A DNA stretch of 64,000 bases. Origin: Homoserinibacter gongjuensis (GTDB lineage: Bacteria > Actinomycetota > Actinomycetes > Actinomycetales > Microbacteriaceae). The DNA lies in the NCBI RefSeq assembly GCF_030161875.1, contig NZ_BSVA01000001.1, positions 682,001 through 746,000 of the forward strand, read 5' to 3'. This document shows positions 1 through 9,018 of this stretch, one piece after another; position 1 is the stretch's first letter; every line of letters starts with the position of its first letter. The notes beneath the pieces were generated by a model. It was not told where the DNA came from. It saw only the letters and a list, made by a program, of their open reading frames with translations, and made no database searches. The position numbers were made by a program, and so were the translations under genes.

Positions 1-719
1 GACGCGTGCCGCCTCGATCACCTCGTTCGGGATCTCGGAGATGAAGTTGTGCAGGAGGAAGATCGCGAGAGGCAGCGCGAACATCGTGTGCGCGATCCAG
101 ATCGGCAGATAGTTCTGCACGGGGATCATCGGGATCACGTCGTGAAGCCACTGCTGGCCCGGCTTCAGGAAGGTGGAGAAGAACTGCAGCAGCGGCACGA
201 GCGCCATCTGCAGCGGCACGATCTGCAACGCGAACACGAAGATGAACAGCGCGTTCACCCACTTGAACCGCATCCAGGCGAAGGCGTAGGCCGCCATCGA
301 CGCGAAGGTGAGGGGAAGATCGTCGACGGGATCGCGATGAACAGCGAGTTGACGAAATAGGCGCCGAGCTGAGGCGAGGACTGCGACGGCGAGAGCAGCA
401 CATCCCGGTAGTTGTCGAGGGTGAAGCCGGGGTTCTGGAAGATCGTCCACCACCCGGTGTTGAGGATGAGCTCCGCGGGTCGGAACGAGGAGATGAACAG
501 GCCGAAGGTGGGGATCGTCCACACCACCGCGATGATGAGCGCCGCGACGGTTGCCCCGCGCGAGGTGAGGCGGCGCTTGACGCGCTTCGTCTTGGAGCCC
601 AGCTCCGCTTCCTCGGCGACCTCGATCTCGCCTCGACCGTCCTTCATGGGCAGATCCGCGGGAGCCACGGAACTGCGTGCGATACCTCCGCCGGCGACTC
701 CGGCGTCCATCGAAGTCAT
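1..719 (-). CDS. Sugar ABC transporter permease, AglG/MalG type (partial, frameshifted)
   Basis: Inner-membrane permease half of a carbohydrate importer. The start ATG at 719 overlaps the stop of the upstream permease in an ATGA. A basic cytoplasmic N-terminus (about 45 residues) precedes a first membrane segment (VAALIIAVVWTIPTFGLFIS). The frame breaks near 317-321: after LFIAIPSTI the matching continuation (PLTFASMAAYAFAWMRFKW) lies in the next frame, restored by one extra base. Downstream the protein reads well to an EAA-loop start (EIPNEVIEAARV), where the window ends, so the last segments are missing. With the partner permease and binding protein it forms an alpha-glucoside/trehalose-type importer. 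The substrate is inferred only from family resemblance. The break looks like a sequencing error. Confidence 0.85.
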
Positions 720-1684
720 CGGATCTCCCTCTGCTTGCGAAGCACGTTGATGTTGTAGATGACGATCGGCAGCACGAGCACGAACAGGATGATCGCGAGC
801 GCCGATCCACGCCCGACTTCGGAGGCGCGGAACGCCTGGGTGTACATCTCGTTGGCGACGACACTCGTGTTGAAGTTTCCGGCGGTCATGGTGCGCACGA
901 TGTCGAAGACCTTGAGGGTCGCGATCGAGATCGTGGTGAGCACCACGACGAGGGAGCCCTGGATGCCCGGCACCGTCACGTTGCGGAAGCGCTGCCAGCC
1001 GTTCGTCCCGTCGAGCTGCGCCGCTTCGATCTGCTCGGTCGGGATGCCCTTGATGGCAGCCGAGAGCACGACCATCGCGAAGCCGGTCTGGATCCAGATC
1101 ATGACGATGATGAGGAGGAAGGTGTTGATGGGGTCGCTCTGCAACCACTGCACGGGTTCGTTGCCGAACGCGACGGCGATTGCGTTGAACAGGCCGATCT
1201 GCTCACGTCCCGCGGACTTGTACTCGTATACGAAGCGCCAGATGATGCCCGCGCCGACGAACGAGATCGCCATGGGCATGAACACGAGCGCCTTGTACAC
1301 GCGCTCGCCACGCGACTTGTCGATGAAGACGGCATAGGCCAGCCCGAGCACAGTCGAGAGCGTCGGCACGAGGGCCACCCAGATGATCGTGTTGATGAGC
1401 GTCCGGATCGCCGCCGGTTGCGTGAACATCCAGATGAAGTTGTCGAACGTGAAGTTGCCGCCCTTGTCGAGGAACGAGAGCGCGAGCGTGCGGAACGCGG
1501 GGTAGACCAGGCCGATGGCCACCAGGATGAGCGCCGGGCCGAGGAAGCCCACGAGCTGCCAGTAGTCGCGCCCCTTCTTGGGCGCTTTGTCGATGAAGAA
1601 GACCAGCAACCCCACGATCGCGGCGAAGATCGCCAGGCCGATCAGGAGTTGCAGGATCTTTCCGATCAGATCCGCGGTGGTCAT
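716..1684 (-). CDS. Sugar ABC transporter permease, AglF/MalF type
   Basis: Membrane permease of the same importer, 322 residues with about six membrane segments. The EAA coupling loop is visible as EQIEAAQLDG followed by NVTVPGI, the site where the cytoplasmic ATPase docks. The start at 1684 is chosen because MTTADLIGK follows a GCGAGG ribosome site and immediately leads into the first membrane helix; the longer frame upstream has no family character. The gene follows the binding-protein gene (gap 123 bp) and overlaps the next permease by four bases, so the two are translationally coupled. No ATPase gene is visible here; such importers often borrow a shared MsmK-type ATPase encoded elsewhere. 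Confidence 0.9.
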   Translation of the reverse strand: MTTADLIGKILQLLIGLAIFAAIVGLLVFFIDKAPKKGRDYWQLVGFLGPALILVAIGLVYPAFRTLALSFLDKGGNFTFDNFIWMFTQPAAIRTLINTIIWVALVPTLSTVLGLAYAVFIDKSRGERVYKALVFMPMAISFVGAGIIWRFVYEYKSAGREQIGLFNAIAVAFGNEPVQWLQSDPINTFLLIIVMIWIQTGFAMVVLSAAIKGIPTEQIEAAQLDGTNGWQRFRNVTVPGIQGSLVVVLTTISIATLKVFDIVRTMTAGNFNTSVVANEMYTQAFRASEVGRGSALAIILFVLVLPIVIYNINVLRKQREIR

Positions 1685-1807
1685 CGTGATCCTCGCCTTT
1701 CCTTCGTCGTCGAAGAGGTGGAGCAGGGGTCGACCCTGCACCGAGACTAGAGCGGGGGTGAGGCTGGAGACCAGTCCCACCCCCGCTCCGCTCGGGCGAT
1801 CAGAGTG

Positions 1808-3163
1808 TCAGCTGGTGGGCCAGCTCGCCTCGATCGCGTCGACGGTCTGCTGCGTCGACTGGCCGCCGACCCAGGCGACGATGCCCTTCCAGAACGAATC
1901 CGCGCCCACGGCACCCGGCATGAGGTCGGAGCCGTCGAAGCGGAACGTCGTGTCGGGGTCCTGCAGAATCTCGATCGACTGCTTGAGCAGCTCGCTCGAG
2001 GCGTTGTCGGAGTCGAGGCCCTTGTTGGCCGAGATCACACCGCCGAGCGATACCCGGTTGTTCGCCCAGGTGTCGCTCGAGAGGTACGCACGCACCGCCT
2101 CGACCTCCTCGGCGTCACGGAACGCGACCGGGAACTCACCGCCACCGGTCACCGCCTGCGGATCGTCGACGTTCACCGGCGGCAGCAGGAACGCGAACAC
2201 GTCGCCGTCGGGCGCGACCACGTTGCCCTCGTCACCGTTGGGGTTCCAGAAGGTCTCATAGAACGAGGCCTGGTGGTGCAGCGAGCACTCGCCGTCGAGG
2301 ATCGGGAGGCCCGCCGTCTGGAAGGCCTCGCTGATCTGCGTCGACACGTCGCCGATGCCGCCGTTGACCATGTCGGGGTTCTTGAGGTACTCCCCGACCG
2401 AGTCGAACGCCTTCACGATGGCGGGGTCGTTGAACGGGATCTCGTGGGTCACCCACTGGTCGTAGACGTCTGCGCCGGCCTGACGCAGCACGAAGTCCTC
2501 GATCCAGTCGGTGCCCGGCCAGCCGGTCGCCTCGCCCGATTCCAAACCGACGCACCACGGCTTGTGGTCACCTTCGGCGGCGATCTTCTCGGAAAGCGAC
2601 GTGAGCTCGTCGAGCGTCGTGGGGATCTCGTAGCCCTTGTCCTCGAACTCGCTCGGCGAGTACCAGACGTAGCCCTTGATGGATGCCATGAGCGGTGCGG
2701 CATAGAAGGTGCCGTCGATGGTGCCGTACTTCTTCCAGTCCTCGGACCACCACTCGTCGACGTTGTCCTCCACGGCCTTCGAGGCCGGGATGAGCCAGCC
2801 GCCCGCCGCGAGGCGCGCGAGCAGACCGGGCTGCGGCACGATGCCGATGTCGGGAGCGTTGCCGCCCTCGGCGAGCACCGCGATCTGGGCCTCGAACTCG
2901 CTCGTGCCCTGGTAGTTGATCTTGATGCCCGTGCACTTCTCGAAGTCGCTCCACGACTTCACAAGATTGTCTGCCTCGAGGTCGAGGATCGTGCCGGCGA
3001 TGGTGACGTTCGCCCCGTCGAATGTGCCGTATTGCTCGTACGGCGCACAATCGACTTCGCCGCCATCATCCGCGATATCTCCCGTACAGGCGGTGAGCGC
3101 GAGCACCCCCACCCCCGCGGCTGCGATGCCGGCGATGAGCCGGCGGTTCACCCGTGAACGCAT
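1808..3163 (-). CDS. Sugar-binding lipoprotein, alpha-glucoside ABC importer
   Basis: Extracellular solute-binding protein of family 1, 451 residues, anchored to the membrane by a lipid. The signal peptide ends in the lipobox LTAC with Cys at about residue 26. The segments FEKCTGIKINYQGTSEFEAQ, GGNAPDIGIVPQPG and APLMASIKGYVWYSP match the AglE-like group that binds alpha-glucosides. The start at 3163 has a strong GAGGAG site. It is the first gene of the operon with the two permeases and captures substrate for them. A LacI-type operator lies about 90 bp upstream, so induction by sugar through a LacI regulator (not in the window) is likely. The exact ligand cannot be told from sequence. Confidence 0.9.
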   Translation of the reverse strand: MRSRVNRRLIAGIAAAGVGVLALTACTGDIADDGGEVDCAPYEQYGTFDGANVTIAGTILDLEADNLVKSWSDFEKCTGIKINYQGTSEFEAQIAVLAEGGNAPDIGIVPQPGLLARLAAGGWLIPASKAVEDNVDEWWSEDWKKYGTIDGTFYAAPLMASIKGYVWYSPSEFEDKGYEIPTTLDELTSLSEKIAAEGDHKPWCVGLESGEATGWPGTDWIEDFVLRQAGADVYDQWVTHEIPFNDPAIVKAFDSVGEYLKNPDMVNGGIGDVSTQISEAFQTAGLPILDGECSLHHQASFYETFWNPNGDEGNVVAPDGDVFAFLLPPVNVDDPQAVTGGGEFPVAFRDAEEVEAVRAYLSSDTWANNRVSLGGVISANKGLDSDNASSELLKQSIEILQDPDTTFRFDGSDLMPGAVGADSFWKGIVAWVGGQSTQQTVDAIEASWPTS

Positions 3164-3254
3164 AGTTCCTCCTCATTGAGCCCCGGGCCGCGGGTGGCGG
3201 CCGGGGTGCGGATGGTGCAAAGACGAATCGGCTCCGGTCACGTCCGCGACTTTG

Positions 3255-3266
3255 GGAACCGTTTCC
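3255..3266 (-). promoter_or_regulatory. LacI-family operator upstream of sugar ABC operon
   Basis: The 12-mer GGAACCGTTTCC (GGAAACGGTTCC on the transcribed strand) is a near-perfect palindrome with the central CG typical of LacI/GalR-family operators. It sits 92 bp upstream of the binding-protein start, where it can block the operon promoter. Confidence 0.6.
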
Positions 3267-3361
3267 ACTTCCCACCGTAGGCGAGCAGTCCTCCGCGCGG
3301 CAACCGGGAGACCCCCGGACAGGTCACGATCCGGCAACGTGCGCCGACCCGTTCGGAAACA

Positions 3362-3400
3362 CGGAAGGGCGCCGCCCCCGTGGGGAGCGACGCCCTTCCG
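3362..3400 (-). terminator. Terminator of the rplJ-rplL operon
   Basis: A 10-bp perfect stem (CGGAAGGGCG pairing with CGCCCTTCCG, 19-nt loop) lies 12 bp after the rplL stop. On the transcribed strand the stem is followed by TGTTTCC, a short T-rich tail. Confidence 0.75.
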
Positions 3401-3411
3401 GCGACGTGTCG

Positions 3412-3810
3412 TTACTTGAGGACGACCGTGGCGCCGGCCTCTTCGAGCTGCGCCTTCGCCTTGTCGGCGGTCTCCTTGTTCGCGCCCTCGAGCACGGTGC
3501 TGGGCGCACCGTCGACGAGCGCCTTGGCCTCGCCGAGGCCCAGGCTCGTGAGGGCGCGGACCTCCTTGATGACCTGGATCTTCTTGTCGCCGGCGGCCTC
3601 GAGGACGACGTCGAACGAGTCCTTCTCCTCGGCCTCTTCGGCGGCGCCACCAGCGCCACCCGCGGCGGGGGCACCCGCGGCCGCGACGGCGACCGGAGCG
3701 GCGGCGGTGACCTCGAAGGTCTCCTCGAACTTCTTCACGAACTCGGACAGCTCGATGAGCGAAAGCTCCTTGAACGCCTCGAGCAGCTCGTCGGTGCTGA
3801 GCTTGGCCAT
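3412..3810 (-). CDS. rplL: 50S ribosomal protein L7/L12
   Basis: Stalk protein of the large ribosomal subunit that recruits elongation factors. 132 residues. The N-terminal dimerisation helix ([20 protein letters not shown]), an Ala/Gly-rich hinge (about residues 35-62) and the C-terminal factor-binding domain ([20 protein letters not shown], ending VVLK) are all present and of normal length. The start at 3810 is preceded by GGAGATAGAA. It follows rplJ by 80 bp in the usual order and ends at a strong hairpin terminator. Expression is expected to be coupled to rplJ through the L10 leader upstream. Confidence 0.98.
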   Translation of the reverse strand: MAKLSTDELLEAFKELSLIELSEFVKKFEETFEVTAAAPVAVAAAGAPAAGGAGGAAEEAEEKDSFDVVLEAAGDKKIQVIKEVRALTSLGLGEAKALVDGAPSTVLEGANKETADKAKAQLEEAGATVVLK

Positions 3811-3890
3811 TTCTATCTCCTTAGCTGTGGGGCGCGCGCCCCGGGTCGATGACCCCGTCACGGATGCGACGGGCAGTCTCTATGCGAGGG

Positions 3891-4406
3891 TCAGCTCGCG
3901 GATTCCTGCTTCTGGCGCAGCGCGTCGACCGTGCGGACGGCCTGGGCGAGCGGTGCGTTGAACAGGTAGGCAGCTCCGAACAGCGAGGCCTTGAAGGCAC
4001 CGGCCAGCTTGGCCAGCAGCACCTCCCGGGACTCGAGATCGGCGAGCTTGCCCACCTCGGCGGCGGTCAGGGCGGCACCGTCGAAGTACCCGCCCTTGAC
4101 CACGAGCAGAGGATTGGCCTTGGCGAAGTCACGCAGAGCCTTCGCGACGGCGACGGTGTCGCCGTGCACGAACGCGATCGCGGACGGGCCCTCGAGGAGG
4201 TCGTCGAGACCCTCCACGCCGGCGTCCTTCGCAGCGATCTTGGTGAGCGTGTTCTTCACCACGGCGTAGCTCGCGTCCGCACGGATGTTCGTGCGCAGCT
4301 CCTTGAGCTGCGCCACCGTGAGGCCGCGGTACTCGGTGAGCACGATCGCGTTCGAGTTGCGGAAGGTCTCCGTCAGCTCGGCGACCGTGGTTTCCTTGTT
4401 CGCCAT
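3891..4406 (-). CDS. rplJ: 50S ribosomal protein L10
   Basis: Base of the ribosomal stalk, binding 23S rRNA and the L7/L12 dimers. 171 residues starting [20 protein letters not shown], with the conserved [16 protein letters not shown] segment and KNTLTKIA, which are hallmarks of L10. The start at 4406 has a GGAG site; the longer open frame upstream is the untranslated leader. The C-terminal tail (KQESAS) is short, as usual in actinobacteria. In this genome rplJL is separated from rplKA by about 8 kb of unrelated genes, so it must have its own promoter and leader. Confidence 0.98.
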   Translation of the reverse strand: MANKETTVAELTETFRNSNAIVLTEYRGLTVAQLKELRTNIRADASYAVVKNTLTKIAAKDAGVEGLDDLLEGPSAIAFVHGDTVAVAKALRDFAKANPLLVVKGGYFDGAALTAAEVGKLADLESREVLLAKLAGAFKASLFGAAYLFNAPLAQAVRTVDALRQKQESAS

Positions 4407-4600
4407 GGCGCTCCTTGTCATTGTGGATGTCGCGCCGATTCCCGCAACTCGCCTTCCCGGCGGTGTTAAACACGAAAGCTCCGGCGCAAGCGCACGGAGC
4501 TGAACTCGGGATGGACCCGGGGACTTCTTCACACACCTGCGCGGGCCCCTTCGAGAAGGACTTCGTCTGCGCTCCCGCATGCGGGCGCACAGAGACCAGC
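4407..4600 (-). promoter_or_regulatory. Probable L10 (rplJ) leader RNA region
   Basis: About 190 bp upstream of rplJ without a gene. It contains an inverted repeat (AGCTCCG at 4477-4483 with CGGAGCT at 4495-4501) whose loop is GC-rich. Ribosomal L10 operons are commonly autoregulated by L10-L12 binding a structured leader. Position and hairpin fit that, but I cannot confirm the fold by eye. Confidence 0.45.
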
Positions 4601-4622
4601 GGTCTTCGGCGGGTTCAGATTA

Positions 4623-5360
4623 TCACACTGTCCGCACGCGCCGGACCACGAGCAGGGTCACGATCGCGGCGAACAGCACCGCCGCCACGGCGATCGCGAG
4701 CCCGAAGCCCGGGTCGGCGATCTCGACCTCGGGCTCGGGGGTCGGCGCCACGAGCTCGAGCTCGTCGACGGGCGTCGGCTCGGTCACCCCGGAACTGCCC
4801 GCGACGAGCGGGGTGGCCACCTCCTCCGCGAGCGCGAACCATGCGCCGGTGGCGGCATCGCGCACGAGCTGGGCGTCATCCGGAACCTCGGCGAGCGCGG
4901 ATGCTGCCTCGGCACCCGAGGTGAACTCGGCGAGCTCGGGCTGCTCGGTGTCGAGGTTGATCCAGACGACGGCGACCCCGACGGGCTGCTCGGCGACCGA
5001 CACCGGCACGGCCCACTCGTTGGCCATGCGCGCGGGCTTGCCCTCGACGTCGCCCGCGAGGCGCTCGTCGGTCCACAGGAAGACGCGCGAGATCGGCCCG
5101 GGGGTCGTGGTCTCGTCGAAGTCGACGCCCTCCCCCGACGCGTTCTCGCCGTAGATGTCGTCGAGCCGCTCCATGAGACCGCCGCCGGTCACGTACGCGC
5201 GCACCTCGGGCGGCACGGAGCCGACGCTGGCCGAGGCCGCGGAGGACGCGACGAGCACCGGCGCGGCCGCGAGCGCCGCGGCGAGCACCAGGGTGGCGAG
5301 GAGGGCAGGAGACGACCGGGGGCGGATCGCATGGCGCTCAGTCTGCCAGTTCGGGGCCAC
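4623..5360 (-). CDS. Exported, membrane-anchored protein of unknown function
   Basis: A 245-residue protein with an N-terminal signal or anchor segment (LLATLVLAAALAAAPVLVAS), an extracytoplasmic domain of about 170 residues, a Pro/Glu-rich linker (PTPEPEVEIADPG) and a C-terminal membrane helix (LAIAVAAVLFAAIVTLLVV) ending in VRRVRTV. I do not recognise the outer domain; it resembles the secreted uncharacterised proteins often seen in Microbacteriaceae with a C-terminal anchor. The start at 5360 overlaps the end of the sensor-kinase gene by 23 bp, so it is probably cotranscribed with the two-component system and may be an accessory or target of that sensor. A slightly later start cannot be excluded. 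Confidence 0.7.
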   Translation of the reverse strand: MAPNWQTERHAIRPRSSPALLATLVLAAALAAAPVLVASSAASASVGSVPPEVRAYVTGGGLMERLDDIYGENASGEGVDFDETTTPGPISRVFLWTDERLAGDVEGKPARMANEWAVPVSVAEQPVGVAVVWINLDTEQPELAEFTSGAEAASALAEVPDDAQLVRDAATGAWFALAEEVATPLVAGSSGVTEPTPVDELELVAPTPEPEVEIADPGFGLAIAVAAVLFAAIVTLLVVRRVRTV

Positions 5361-6846
5361 CCTCCCGGTGCGCGGCGCGGTGCTGCGGCAGGCGAACCGT
5401 CACCCGGGTGTCGCCCGGCACGCTCGCGACGGCGATCTCGCCGTCGTGCGCCGCGACAACAGCCGCGACGATCGCGAGCCCGAGCCCCGTGCTGCCCGTG
5501 GCGGACACGCCCGCGTCACGCGCCCGCGACGCGTCGCCACGCGCGAAGCGCTCGAACAGTCGCGGCTGCAGCTCCTCGGGGATGCCCGGGCCGTCGTCGG
5601 CGACCGTCAGCACGACGTCGTCGCCGTCCGCCGCGAGCGTCACCGTGATGGCCGTGCCGGCGGGCGTGTGCCGGTGGGCATTGGCGAGCAGGTTGACCAC
5701 CACCTGATGCAGCCGTGCGGCATCGCCCTCGACCGTGAGCGGCGGCTCGGGCGCTACCACCTCCCACTCGTGGTCGGGGGCCGCCGCGTAGGCGTCGCCC
5801 ACCGCATCCGTCACGAGTCGCACGAGCTCGACCTCGTCGTGCGCGATCCCCTGCCCCTCGTCGAGCCGGGCAAGCTCGAGGAGGTCCTCCACGAGCGCGG
5901 TCATGCGGATCGACTCCGATTCGATGCGGTCGAGCGAGCGGATGGCGTCGGGCGGCAGTTCCGCGTCGATGCGGCGCGTGAGCTCGGCGTACCCGCGGAT
6001 CGAGGCGAGCGGCGTGCGCAACTCGTGGCTCGCATCCGCGACGAAGCGCCGCACCTTCTCCTCCGAGCGCTGGCGGGCCACGAGCGCCTCCTCGACGTGC
6101 CCGAGCATCCGGTTGAGCGCGGCACCCACCTGGCCCACCTCGGTGCGCGGATCCGACTCCGCCTCGGGCACGCGCTCGGGGATCGCGACGTCGCCGGATG
6201 CCAGCTCGAGCCCGGTGACCCGGGTCGCCGTCTCGGTCACCCGCTCGAGCGGGCGCAGCGCCACCCGGGTGAGGGCGATCGCGCCGATCGCGCCGAGCAG
6301 CAGAGCGCCGAAGGTGACGAGGCCGAAGATGCCGGCGAGCGTCCAGGTGGTCGTGTCGACATCCGCGGTGGAGATGCCGACCGCGAGCGCACCATTGGAT
6401 GCGGTGTGCACCTGAACGCGATAGCTGCCGAGGCCGCTCAGGTGGACGTTGGACGGCCCGTCGGCGGAGGCGGCGAAGAGCTGGCGCAGCTGGGTCGCGG
6501 TGAGCTCTTGGGCGGTGCCGGGGTCGGTGTACACGTAGCCGCGCGCTCCGGTGCCGGGGGTGAGCACCGCCACCACGAGGCCCGCGCTGAGGCTCTCGCT
6601 CCCGCCCGGCAGCTCGTCGCCCGGCTCCCCCGCCAGCAGGTAGTGCGACACGTCGTAGACCTGGGCGTCGAGCCGCTGCAGCAGGTTCTGACGCAACGCC
6701 AGCACGCTCACGGCGCCGATGAGCACGCCGAGCAGCGCCACGAGCGCCACGACGCCGAGCGCGACCCGACGCCGGATCGACCACGGCGCGCGGGCGCGGG
6801 TGCCGTGATCCGCCGTCGTGGCCTCCGGCTCGTGCGCGTCGGTCAT
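5338..6846 (-). CDS. Two-component sensor histidine kinase (OmpR-partner class)
   Basis: Membrane sensor kinase of 502 residues. Membrane helices at about 28-52 and 168-193 flank an extracellular sensor domain of about 115 residues, followed by a HAMP domain. The phosphorylated His is in ASHELRTPL (His274). The N box (NLLANAHRHTP), G1 (DDGPGIPEEL), F box (FERFARGD) and G2 (GSTGLGLAIV) complete the ATP-binding domain. Its start overlaps the stop of the response-regulator gene by four bases (ATGA), a classical cognate pair. The overall form is like actinobacterial TcrY/PrrB-type kinases; the stimulus is unknown. Confidence 0.95.
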   Translation of the reverse strand: MTDAHEPEATTADHGTRARAPWSIRRRVALGVVALVALLGVLIGAVSVLALRQNLLQRLDAQVYDVSHYLLAGEPGDELPGGSESLSAGLVVAVLTPGTGARGYVYTDPGTAQELTATQLRQLFAASADGPSNVHLSGLGSYRVQVHTASNGALAVGISTADVDTTTWTLAGIFGLVTFGALLLGAIGAIALTRVALRPLERVTETATRVTGLELASGDVAIPERVPEAESDPRTEVGQVGAALNRMLGHVEEALVARQRSEEKVRRFVADASHELRTPLASIRGYAELTRRIDAELPPDAIRSLDRIESESIRMTALVEDLLELARLDEGQGIAHDEVELVRLVTDAVGDAYAAAPDHEWEVVAPEPPLTVEGDAARLHQVVVNLLANAHRHTPAGTAITVTLAADGDDVVLTVADDGPGIPEELQPRLFERFARGDASRARDAGVSATGSTGLGLAIVAAVVAAHDGEIAVASVPGDTRVTVRLPQHRAAHREGGPELAD

Positions 6847-7580
6847 GACGGCGGCTTGATCAGATAGCCGACGCCGCGCACGGTGTGGATGAGCGGAGGC
6901 AGACCCTCGCCCTCGATCTTCTTGCGCAGGTAGGAGATGTAGATCTCGACGATGCTCGAGCGGCCCTCGAAGTCGTAGCTCCAGACCCGGTCGAGGATCT
7001 GCAGCTTGCTCACGACGCGGCGCGGGTTGCGCATGAGGTAGCGCAACAGCTCGAACTCCTTCGCGGTGAGCTCGATGGGCCGACCGCCGCGCGTGACCTC
7101 GTAGCTCTCCTCATCGAGGGTCAGATCGCCGACCCGCAGCACGGGGTCGGTGTAGCCCGACACGGCACGCCCGCTGCGGCGCAGAAGACCGCGCAGCCGT
7201 GCCACGACCTCCTCGAGGCTGAAGGGCTTGGTGACGTAGTCGTCGCCGCCCGCCGTGAGGCCGACGACGCGATCGGCCACGGCATCCTTCGCGGTGAGGA
7301 ACAGCACCGGCACGTCGTCGCCCGTGGCGCGCAGTCGGCGCAGCACCTCGAGCCCGTCGAGGCCCGGCATCATGATGTCGAGCACGATCACGTCGGGGGC
7401 GAGGGCGCGTGCCTTGCTGAGAGCCGACGCGCCGTCGGTCGCCGTCTCGACCTGCCAGCCCTCGTAGCGCAGCGCCAGCTGGATGAGCTCGCCGAGCGCG
7501 GCCTCGTCGTCGACCACGAGCGCGCGCACGGGCGACCCGTCGGGGCGGGTCAACGCGGCGGGCGCAGTCTGGGTCACCAT
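6843..7580 (-). CDS. OmpR-family response regulator
   Basis: Transcription factor of 245 residues paired with the kinase that overlaps its 3' end. The receiver domain has the acidic pocket VVDDE (about residues 22-26), phosphoacceptor Asp68 in VLDIMMPG and Lys in TKPF; the C-terminal winged helix has GRPIELTAKEFELLRYLM and ends with RGVGYLIKPPS. The start at 7580 is chosen because MVTQTAPAAL leads directly into the receiver domain; upstream codons lack family similarity. The upstream intergenic region is shared with the divergent YqaJ gene. Targets are unknown, possibly including the operon itself. Confidence 0.95.
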   Translation of the reverse strand: MVTQTAPAALTRPDGSPVRALVVDDEAALGELIQLALRYEGWQVETATDGASALSKARALAPDVIVLDIMMPGLDGLEVLRRLRATGDDVPVLFLTAKDAVADRVVGLTAGGDDYVTKPFSLEEVVARLRGLLRRSGRAVSGYTDPVLRVGDLTLDEESYEVTRGGRPIELTAKEFELLRYLMRNPRRVVSKLQILDRVWSYDFEGRSSIVEIYISYLRKKIEGEGLPPLIHTVRGVGYLIKPPS

Positions 7581-7715
7581 TCGATTGTGCTCGGGTGGCT
7601 GGGAGTTCGCTATGCCGCGCCTTGACGGGGGCCTGCGGTGCGCTGATGTCGACACGGCCGCGCGAACCCGCCGCTCCAGCACCGCGATGTCCGCGCGCCG
7701 TGTGAGCATGGATCC

Positions 7716-8318
7716 GTGCAACCCACCCTCGCGCTCTTCGACGCACCCCCGGTGCCGTACCGAGAGCGGGTGATCGCGGATGCCGCCGACCGCGTGAGCT
7801 GGTTACGCGAGCGTGCGCGCGGCGTCACGGCCACGGATGTCGCACGCCTCACGGGCGAGAAGGCCGTGCGTGCGGTTGCCCTCGAGAAGCTGCTCGGCTC
7901 GCGGTTCAGCGGCAACGCGTACACGCAGCACGGTCGTACCCGCGAGCCCGAGATCGGACGCTGGGTCGCCCGGCATCATCCGGGCATGCGCGGCAACACC
8001 GCGCTGTTCCACGCCGACGGGCAGCGGGCGCACCTCGCGACGCCCGACGGTATCCGCGACAACGACGGCACCCTCGAGCTCTGCGAGATCAAGACGACGC
8101 GCACGGCGTGGCGCAGCATCCCGCGCCACTATCTGCGGCAGGTCTGGTGGCAGCAGTACGTGCTCGGCGCCGAGCGCACGCTCGTGGTGTGGGAGCAGCA
8201 CGACGACTTCGTGCCCGTGAGCGGCGTGCCCGAGACGCGCTGGGTCGACCGCGATGAGAACGAGATCCACCGGCTCGTGGCGCTCGCCGAGCAGGTGCTC
8301 GCGGCGATGCGACGGTAA
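7716..8318 (+). CDS. YqaJ-family exonuclease-like protein
   Basis: A 200-residue protein of the YqaJ viral recombinase/lambda-exonuclease fold, which digests DNA ends. The PD-(D/E)XK active site is readable: Glu in GRTREPEIG (about 77-79), Asp111 in TPDGI and CEIKTT with Glu124 and Lys126. Such proteins are usually phage genes next to a RecT annealase, but no RecT and no other phage gene is found here, and base composition is like the host. It is therefore a chromosomal stand-alone copy, as is known in several Microbacteriaceae. It is divergent from the response regulator. Confidence 0.8.
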   Translation: MQPTLALFDAPPVPYRERVIADAADRVSWLRERARGVTATDVARLTGEKAVRAVALEKLLGSRFSGNAYTQHGRTREPEIGRWVARHHPGMRGNTALFHADGQRAHLATPDGIRDNDGTLELCEIKTTRTAWRSIPRHYLRQVWWQQYVLGAERTLVVWEQHDDFVPVSGVPETRWVDRDENEIHRLVALAEQVLAAMRR

Positions 8319-8331
8319 GGCTTGTCCGGCC

Positions 8332-9006
8332 CTAGCGACGACGCGCGCGCGAGATCGCCACGACACCCGTCCCGGCGGCCGCGATGACGACCGCGATCAG
8401 CAGGATGTAGAACGCCACCGACAGGTAGCCGTTCGCCGAGGTGTCGGGGTTGAGGAACGGATACGGGTACCACGAGGTCGCGCCCGTGAGCTCATCGCGC
8501 ACGAACGGCCCGCGGATCATCGTGTAGGCCGCCCACACGATGGGGTAGATCACGATGATGCCGACCACGCGGAAGCCGAGGCGTCGGCGCCCGGGCGCGA
8601 ACAGCCAGTCCAGCAGCAGCAGGAGCGGGGCGACGACGTGCAGCACCTCGTTAGTCCACGCGACGGTCGTGCCCTGTGGCAGTTCGATGCCACGCAGCAG
8701 CAGGTTGTAGACGACACCCGTCGTGACGAGGTAGGTCGTGGCGCACGCACGCAGCACCGCGAACCACTGCGGGTCGACCCCCGCGCGCCCGCCGCGGATC
8801 AGCACGACCGCCCCGATCGCGAGCACGACGGCGCCCACGAGGTTCGACTGGATCGTGAAGAACGAGTAGAAGTTCACGATCTTCGACGCGATGTCGCTCA
8901 CCCCGGTGTCGCGCCAGTAGTTCTGGCTCGTGATGAACTGCACGATGACGGCGAGGAGGATGAGTGCGGCGCCCGCGATGCGGACGGCGACGAAGAGAGG
9001 GCGCAT
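8332..9006 (-). CDS. Pr6Pr-family membrane protein
   Basis: A 224-residue integral membrane protein with about six helices. The signature elements FTIQSNLVGAVVL, TGVVYNLLLRG, WTNEVLHVVAPLLLLLDWL and YPIVWAAYTMIRG, with the PYPFLNP segment, match the Pr6Pr family found across actinobacteria. The conserved polar residues within the helices (Asn/His in NEVLH, Asp in LLLDW) hint at a hydrolase-like or transport role, but no function is established. It is convergent with the YqaJ gene (14-bp gap) and 12 bp downstream of the acetyltransferase gene on the same strand. Confidence 0.8.
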   Translation of the reverse strand: MRPLFVAVRIAGAALILLAVIVQFITSQNYWRDTGVSDIASKIVNFYSFFTIQSNLVGAVVLAIGAVVLIRGGRAGVDPQWFAVLRACATTYLVTTGVVYNLLLRGIELPQGTTVAWTNEVLHVVAPLLLLLDWLFAPGRRRLGFRVVGIIVIYPIVWAAYTMIRGPFVRDELTGATSWYPYPFLNPDTSANGYLSVAFYILLIAVVIAAAGTGVVAISRARRR

Positions 9007-9018
9007 GGCGCGAAACTA

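Noticed and set aside
677-1750. Plus-strand open frame of 357 codons across the sugar permease
   Set aside because: Composition is Arg/Asp/His-rich (repeats like DRERR, EHDHRE), the usual antisense shadow of a membrane protein in high-GC DNA; the minus-strand permease is clear.
5155-6867. 570-codon plus-strand frame opposite the sensor kinase
   Set aside because: Antisense shadow; no domain, no ribosome site, and the minus-strand kinase has all its motifs.
7716-8318. YqaJ gene as evidence for a prophage
   Set aside because: No integrase, recT, capsid or tail genes nearby and composition is host-like; it is treated as a chromosomal stand-alone gene.
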